A stretch of DNA of 15,500 nucleotides from Candidatus Yonathbacteria bacterium RIFOXYC2_FULL_47_9 (GTDB taxonomy: Bacteria; Patescibacteriota; Minisyncoccia; Phycocordibacterales; UBA1550), in the NCBI GenBank assembly GCA_001825115.1, contig MHUY01000018.1, forward strand, positions 9,606 through 25,105, written 5' to 3'. A program made the position numbers and the translations under genes. A model generated the notes under the pieces. The model had not been told where the DNA came from. It searched no databases and worked only from the letters and a program-made list of their open reading frames with translations. Positions 12,196-15,500 of this stretch are shown here, one piece after another; within the stretch, counting starts at the first letter, position 1, and every line of letters starts with the position of its first letter.

Positions 12196-12711
12196 TTAAG
12201 AAAGAGGTTCCTTTAAAAACCTCCTCGAGCCACGCTCCCAACCAGGATTGTGCTGTATGTTGTTGTCTTGCAGATACTGCCTCATTACGCCCTGCATTGG
12301 CCCTCGTCTTAACAAGGTATCATTTAGCCCCATCATATCAATGACCCACCCTGCCATTATTACGGTCGCGATAAACCCAACGATCATAACCTTGTAATTT
12401 ATTTTATATGAAAAATCATATTGACGAAGTAGCCACACACCGACAAACAAACCGAGGGTGGCAAAAACAGGAACCCACCAAGAAAAACTGGAGAGCAGCT
12501 GGTCTACCCTATATTCTCCCATAGGACCATGGGACCTCAACGAAAACCTCATCAGACCAACAAGAAAAACCGAGGTTACTACCGAAGCAATCAATCCCGA
12601 AAAAGTAAGGAGTGAACCCGCAATAAAATATACCCTCGGGCGCATTTTTATTTTGCCATGATGAATCTTCTCCATGACGGCCTTGGTGATGTTTATTGAT
12701 TCTTTTGACAT
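12196..12711 (-). CDS. Three-helix membrane protein coupled to the sigma factor (possible anti-sigma)
   Basis: The 171-residue protein has a cytoplasmic-looking N-terminus of about 25 residues (MSKESINITKAVMEKIHHGK). Three hydrophobic segments follow: about 27-52 (VYFIAGSLLTFSGLIASVVT), 78-95 (WWVPVFATLGLFVGVWLL) and 107-125 (VMIVGFIATVIMAGWVI), and then a basic tail. Its start codon lies inside the end of the sigma gene: the ATG at 12709-12711 overlaps the last codons before the stop at 12693. This indicates translational coupling. An ECF sigma followed by an overlapping membrane protein is the usual layout of a sigma and its anti-sigma. However, no zinc anti-sigma HxxxCxxC motif is present, so the role is inferred from position. 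Confidence 0.7.
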   Translation of the reverse strand: MSKESINITKAVMEKIHHGKIKMRPRVYFIAGSLLTFSGLIASVVTSVFLVGLMRFSLRSHGPMGEYRVDQLLSSFSWWVPVFATLGLFVGVWLLRQYDFSYKINYKVMIVGFIATVIMAGWVIDMMGLNDTLLRRGPMQGVMRQYLQDNNIQHNPGWERGSRRFLKEPLS

Positions 12712-13238
12712 ATATGTTTCATTAATATTTTTGCTCGTCTTATGCGCGTAGCAACCGTACCCATAGGGATTCGCAGAATATCACTAATCTCAGTATAGGA
12801 TTTTTCTTCAATAGAGAGAAGTGTGAGTGGCTCGGAGTACAGCAACGGCATTTCTCTCAAGCATTTCTCCACGCGTGCAACTGTCTCTTTTTGTTCAAAA
12901 TCATTTTCAATATTTTCGTCGCTTTGAAAATCAACACCATCGAGAAGGGGCACCTCTTTGGGATATTTTTTAACATTATTCATCGCTTCGTTGTGGACAA
13001 TACGGTATATCCAACTGGAAAATTTCTTGCCTGCATCAAAGCTATTTAAATTGACGAATGCCTTAATAAAAGATTCTTGAACCACGTCTACAGATTTGTG
13101 TTCATCTTTGATTAAGTTGGTGGCGTAACGAAGGAGCTTGTGTTGATATCTTTCAACAATCACAGAATAAAGCTCCTGATCATTCGATCGCACTTTTTCA
13201 ACAATTTCTTCGTCAGAAAGTTTTTCACTATCGTTCAT
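12693..13238 (-). CDS. RNA polymerase sigma factor, ECF subfamily
   Basis: The 181-residue protein has the two ECF sigma domains. Region 2 (about 20-95) carries YQHKLLRYATNLIKDEHKSV, DVVQESFIKAFVNLNSFDAG and FSSWIYRIVHNEAMNNVKK. Region 4 (about 125-178) carries YTEISDILRIPMGTVATRIRRAKILM, the helix-turn-helix that reads the -35 element. Between them is an acidic linker (DFQSDENIENDFEQKE). It probably directs an envelope or stress regulon together with the overlapping membrane protein. The ATG lies 6 bases from a perfect extended -10 (TGCTATAAT), so the mRNA is probably leaderless. That box looks like a housekeeping promoter, not an obvious ECF autoregulatory site. Confidence 0.92.
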   Translation of the reverse strand: MNDSEKLSDEEIVEKVRSNDQELYSVIVERYQHKLLRYATNLIKDEHKSVDVVQESFIKAFVNLNSFDAGKKFSSWIYRIVHNEAMNNVKKYPKEVPLLDGVDFQSDENIENDFEQKETVARVEKCLREMPLLYSEPLTLLSIEEKSYTEISDILRIPMGTVATRIRRAKILMKHICQKNQ

Positions 13239-13244
13239 ATGAGT

Positions 13245-13253
13245 ATTATAGCA
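13245..13253 (-). promoter_or_regulatory. Extended -10 promoter of the ECF sigma gene
   Basis: Minus-strand TGCTATAAT (hexamer 13245-13250) ends 6 bases before the ATG at 13238. The -35 position (13268-13273) reads TTAGTG and falls inside the hairpin at 13265-13302. Confidence 0.6.
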
Positions 13254-13264
13254 AGCTGTTCCTT

Positions 13265-13302
13265 ATACACTAAACCCCGATAAAAATCGGGGTTTAGTGT
13301 AT
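13265..13302. terminator. 17-bp perfect hairpin between the sigma and secreted-protein genes
   Basis: The core ACACTAAACCCCGAT (13267-13281) pairs perfectly with ATCGGGGTTTAGTGT (13286-13300) around AAAA, and AT/AT extends it to 17 bp. It is placed to end the upstream minus-strand gene (stop at 13318). On that strand no T-run follows (GTGTATAAGG), while on the plus strand ATTTTA follows. It may act as a terminator and also protect the mRNA 3' end. Confidence 0.6.
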
Positions 13303-13317
13303 TTTAGGGGTTCGCTC

Positions 13318-13698
13318 TTAGCGATGCATACCTCTGTGCATACCTTTTTTGCCCATTTCTTTTGCCTTGCCATTGTGCATGCCGAGTCCAAGTTCCTGGC
13401 GAATTTTCTGTGCCTCAGCCATATTACCCTGTTCGGCTAGTTCGTGTGCCTCAGCGAATTTTGCAAAGTTATCTTTATTAATAACCTGCGCAACCATGCC
13501 TTTGCCTTGCATGAGATTCTTCCAAGCATCGTAGTCTTTGCTTTCAAAAGCTTTTTCCATTGCGACATGACGTTCTGCTGAATAATTTGGACCCTTAACG
13601 GTAGCATCCCCTTTATATGCCAGAGCTGAACCTGCAAAGACACCTATCGTCCCCAAAACAAGAGCTACTGCCCCAAACCCTAATGTTGATTTTTTCAT
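13318..13698 (-). CDS. Secreted small protein with Met/His/Lys-rich tail
   Basis: The 126-residue protein starts MKKSTLGFGAVALVLGTIGVF and has a signal peptide with likely cleavage after SALA (residue 27), so it is exported. The mature part has a helical segment (NYSAERHVAMEKAFESKDYD, then AWKNLMQGKG) and NKDNFAKFAEAHELAEQGNM. It ends in GMHNGKAKEMGKKGMHRGMHR, rich in Met, His and Lys, a composition that can bind copper or other soft metals. I do not recognise a characterised family. It lies upstream of the ECF sigma gene on the same strand but is separated by a strong hairpin, so it is probably a separate unit. It could be a target of the sigma. The start context is AGATAAAATATG. Confidence 0.75.
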   Translation of the reverse strand: MKKSTLGFGAVALVLGTIGVFAGSALAYKGDATVKGPNYSAERHVAMEKAFESKDYDAWKNLMQGKGMVAQVINKDNFAKFAEAHELAEQGNMAEAQKIRQELGLGMHNGKAKEMGKKGMHRGMHR

Positions 13699-13794
13699 AT
13701 TTTATCTATTTAAATATCGTTAATAAAGATTGAATTCGACCTTTCTACCTCTAATACAACAATGGTTGAGTTTTTCTTTCACAAAAAGTCTTTA

Positions 13795-13822
13795 TTGATT
13801 TTCAGCCTACTTCTGCTAAGAT
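13795..13822 (+). promoter_or_regulatory. Promoter of tRNA-Leu
   Basis: TTGATT (13795-13800) and TAAGAT (13817-13822) are 16 bases apart. TGC precedes the -10, giving the same extended -10 form as other promoters here. The predicted start is a few bases before the tRNA 5' end at 13832. Confidence 0.55.
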
Positions 13823-13831
13823 GGTGGCAAT

Positions 13832-13913
13832 GCCGGGATGGCGGAATTGGTAGACGCACACGACTCAAAATCGTGCGGAGTAATCCATGAGGGTTCGATT
13901 CCCTCTCCCGGCA
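13832..13913 (+). tRNA. tRNA-Leu (anticodon CAA)
   Basis: An 82-base class II tRNA. The acceptor is GCCGGGA with TCCCGGC, and the D loop contains AATTGGTAGA. The anticodon arm is CACGA-CTCAAAA-TCGTG with anticodon CAA. A long variable arm follows (CGGAGTAATCCATG), then the T arm GAGGG-TTCGATT-CCCTC. The discriminator A is at 13913. The following bases are CAA, so CCA is not encoded and must be added, unlike the tRNA-Ala of this window. Confidence 0.95.
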
Positions 13914-14102
13914 CAAATCGAACAAAGTGAGCATTGTGCCGGGAGAGTACATCAACGACTTGGTGTACGTAGGGAATCGAAAGACGCAGTGATGTTTTTG
14001 TACCCAAAAACCACGAGCTGGGGTCGCGAGTACTTGATGCGCACAGCGTGTACTCGCGCGAGCACATCTAGTAACTCGTGACCGACCCTCTCCCGGCACA
14101 AA
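13901..14102. repeat. Extra direct and inverted copies of the tRNA-Leu 3' end
   Basis: CCCTCTCCCGGCACAAA occurs as the tRNA 3' end (13901-13917) and again, identical over 17 bp, at 14086-14102. A 14-bp reverse copy, TTGTGCCGGGAGAG, lies at 13934-13947. It is followed after a 24-base interruption by GGGAATCGA (13972-13980), which continues the reverse copy of the T arm. The 185-bp interval also contains CGCGAGTAC/GTACTCGCG arms (14025-14033, 14050-14058) inside CACGAG/CTCGTG arms (14012-14017, 14075-14080). It encodes no protein. It resembles an integration scar or a small non-autonomous element using the tRNA 3' end as its site. Confidence 0.7.
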
Positions 14103-14105
14103 AAT

Positions 14106-14137
14106 AAAGACCGCGAGCTATTTTGCTAGCGGTCTTT
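14106..14137. terminator. Bidirectional intrinsic terminator
   Basis: AAAGACCGC-G-AGC pairs with GCT-A-GCGGTCTTT around TATTTT, with one internal mismatch. T-rich tracts follow on both strands (TTTTG rightwards, TTTATTTTTG leftwards). It can end transcription from tRNA-Leu on the plus strand and from the 2H phosphoesterase on the minus strand. Confidence 0.8.
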
Positions 14138-14156
14138 TGTATTGTTATTTATTGTT

Positions 14157-14690
14157 TCAGGATTTAAAAGGAAATACTGCAACCTTGCACCAATCCCGCA
14201 CCATACCCTCGGTGTGCCACAGTTCGACTTCCTTCACCAGAAAGTTTTTTTCTGTACCCAATAAATCTCGTTTAGTAAGGTCCCCTTGAAGCATTGCGAT
14301 TTCTTCTTGAGAAAAGTCACCGTACGCAAGACTGACGTGTGGGAAATATGCTCCCTTGTTAACCCCGAATACTTGCTGCGCCAATGTGTTTGCAGAAATA
14401 ACTGCATTGGCTTGGCTGACTTTTGACAACAAAGCCTGAAAATAGATTCCATTGGAACCAATCTCGCCAAGCTGTACTTCGTAAGGCTCCAGCATTTCTG
14501 CCAATTTTTTAGTTTTACCGCAAAGATCCTTCTCGTCGTCAATCAATCCTCCAAGAAGGGTCACATGGGGAACAAACTTGGGAGTCTTGTACTCCGTCGA
14601 TACTTGGATGATGTATCGCTCAAGTATGCGATACAAAACCGAGTTGCTATCTGGCACAAGCCAGAGTGAGTATCCTAATGCTTTCGACAT
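14157..14690 (-). CDS. 2H phosphoesterase (cyclic phosphodiesterase / 2'-5' RNA ligase-like)
   Basis: The 177-residue protein has the two H-x-(T/S) motifs of the 2H superfamily: PHVTLLGG with His42 and Thr44, and PHVSLAYGD with His118 and Ser120. The spacing and the LLGG after the first motif resemble cyclic-nucleotide phosphodiesterases of the CPDase branch more than LigT. Such enzymes open 2',3'-cyclic phosphates or join RNA ends. The exact substrate cannot be told from sequence. The start is supported by one of the few strong Shine-Dalgarno sequences here (AAAGGAG, about 6 bases upstream). The promoter is TTGACA/TACTCT. Confidence 0.87.
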   Translation of the reverse strand: MSKALGYSLWLVPDSNSVLYRILERYIIQVSTEYKTPKFVPHVTLLGGLIDDEKDLCGKTKKLAEMLEPYEVQLGEIGSNGIYFQALLSKVSQANAVISANTLAQQVFGVNKGAYFPHVSLAYGDFSQEEIAMLQGDLTKRDLLGTEKNFLVKEVELWHTEGMVRDWCKVAVFPFKS

Positions 14691-14729
14691 GATCTTCTCC
14701 TTTGGTAGGTACTTTTGAAGTCTGATAAG

Positions 14730-14758
14730 AGAGTACTTCTGTTAGGCAACTTTGTCAA
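14730..14758 (-). promoter_or_regulatory. Promoter of the 2H phosphoesterase gene
   Basis: Minus-strand TTGACA (14753-14758, a perfect -35) and TACTCT (14730-14735) are separated by 17 bases. This predicts a leader of about 35 bases carrying the Shine-Dalgarno. Confidence 0.6.
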
Positions 14759-14788
14759 ACACCCATAGCTCCCGAGCGGTCTGGTGTT
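14758..14788 (-). terminator. Possible weak terminator after the peroxiredoxin gene
   Basis: On the minus strand AACACC (14788-14783) pairs with GGTGTT (14763-14758). An inner GCTC/GAGC hairpin lies between them, and only TTT follows. It lies 16 bases after the peroxiredoxin stop and overlaps the next promoter's -35, so it is only a candidate. Confidence 0.35.
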
Positions 14789-14803
14789 ATGGCGTATTTA
14801 TGC

Positions 14804-15424
14804 TTATATCTTCCCTACTAAATCCAAGCCTGGCTTCAAGGTATCGTCACCTGGTTCCCAACTTGCAGGACAGACATTGCCACCGTGTTCACGCACGAAC
14901 TTTGCTGCCTGAAGCTTGCGCACAAGCTCCTTCGCATTACGACCAACACTATTGTCGTTTACTTCAACAATGCGCAAAATACCATCTGGGTCTACAACAA
15001 ACGTTCCACGGAGAGAAAGTCCTTCTTCGGGAATGTAGGTACCAAACATCTCGCAGAGCTCGCGACAGGTATCCGCAAGCATAGGGAATTTAATTTTCTT
15101 GATCGCCTCTGAAGTGTCGTGCCATGCTTTGTGAACAAACACGGTGTCGGTACTTACTGAGAGCACTTCCCCGCCAAGCTTCTGGATTGTCTCATAATTC
15201 TCTGCCATCTCCTCGAGTTCGGTTGGACACACGAACGTAAAGTCCGCTGGGTAGAAAAAGAGAATGAGCCACTTCCCACGATAGTCAGAAAGCTTGATCT
15301 TTTTTATCTCATCATTGTGATACGCATCAACCTCCACGTCAGGGATCTCGTGTCCAATAGTAGCAAAGAGAGGCATACCTACCCTTTCCTCATGACAGCA
15401 TCCTTGTTCATTCTTGCATTCCAT
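14804..15424 (-). CDS. Peroxiredoxin, AhpC/Prx1 type (typical 2-Cys)
   Basis: The 206-residue protein reduces peroxides with cysteine thiols in the cytoplasm. The peroxidatic Cys66 lies in PADFTFVCPTE and the resolving Cys185 in GGNVCPASWEPG near the C-terminus, as in typical 2-Cys enzymes. SLRGTFVVDPDGILR is the conserved structural core. Family members are about 185-200 residues. This one has an N-terminal extension with C3, C9 and C10 (MECKNEQGCCHEERVG). An internal ATG at codon 17 (15376) has a purine-rich AGGAAAGGG upstream and would give a family-typical 190 residues, so the start is uncertain. I keep the upstream ATG because its extension is in frame and cysteine-rich. No reductase partner (AhpF) is in the window. 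Confidence 0.93.
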   Translation of the reverse strand: MECKNEQGCCHEERVGMPLFATIGHEIPDVEVDAYHNDEIKKIKLSDYRGKWLILFFYPADFTFVCPTELEEMAENYETIQKLGGEVLSVSTDTVFVHKAWHDTSEAIKKIKFPMLADTCRELCEMFGTYIPEEGLSLRGTFVVDPDGILRIVEVNDNSVGRNAKELVRKLQAAKFVREHGGNVCPASWEPGDDTLKPGLDLVGKI

Positions 15425-15464
15425 AATTGTTGTTGGTTAATTTGCTAATAGTTAATATGTAGGT

Positions 15465-15493
15465 AATATAGCAAAATGGAGCTAAAAACGAAA
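15465..15493 (-). promoter_or_regulatory. Promoter of the peroxiredoxin gene
   Basis: Minus-strand TGCTATATT (hexamer 15465-15470) is an extended -10. TTTCGT at 15488-15493 is a weak -35 at 17 bases. The leader to the ATG at 15424 would be about 33 bases. No regulator site is evident. Confidence 0.45.
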
Positions 15494-15500
15494 GTTATCG

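Noticed and set aside
13779..14099. Minus-strand open frames of 83-106 codons containing ERESNPHG
   Set aside because: They are antisense translations of tRNA-Leu and its repeats, a common false gene.
1..15500. CRISPR array or retron
   Set aside because: No regularly spaced direct repeats, no cas gene and no reverse transcriptase. The repeats found are paired inverted or tRNA-derived copies.

Overview
The window looks like a chromosomal segment of a small-genome bacterium of the Candidate Phyla Radiation (Parcubacteria/Patescibacteria-like). This rests on impression, not on a marker gene: genes are compact and many lack a Shine-Dalgarno sequence. Several start codons lie only 6-8 bases downstream of a -10 box, and several small proteins are of a style I associate with that group. 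The left two thirds is accessory DNA, visibly more AT-rich. The right third is ordinary chromosome.

Bases 1-2184 hold a membrane protein cut by the window edge, a Pro/Thr/Val-rich protein with a C-terminal winged helix, a candidate standalone small RNA (about 1188-1316, with its own promoter and terminator), and a DUF3800 protein. Bases 2185-8904 form one tight minus-strand operon with gaps of 1-7 bases. Its order is XRE regulator, coiled-coil/zinc-ribbon protein, type III methyltransferase (mod), small membrane protein, TIR-like protein, type III restriction helicase-nuclease (res). A TIR-like protein and a membrane protein therefore sit between mod and res. This looks like a second effector module nested inside a restriction-modification operon. 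The XRE promoter carries two abutting 18-bp palindromes that overlap two divergent promoters, a plausible autoregulatory operator.

Bases 8960-11038 are a mobile-element end. They contain a palindrome-rich 500-base stretch, a large serine recombinase, and a tRNA-Ala(UGC). A 124-bp sequence (113 bp identical) flanks the recombinase in inverted orientation and encodes its last residues. The right copy abuts the tRNA-Ala acceptor end, so the recombinase frame runs into the antisense of the tRNA. The left copy carries a different continuation that looks like the natural C-terminus.

Bases 11133-15500 are housekeeping or generic: D-Ala-D-Ala ligase; an ECF sigma factor overlapping a three-helix membrane protein (a possible anti-sigma), with a secreted Met/His-rich protein upstream; tRNA-Leu(CAA) followed by a structured tract with extra direct and inverted copies of its 3' end; a 2H phosphoesterase; and a 2-Cys peroxiredoxin. 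There is no CRISPR array and no rRNA gene.
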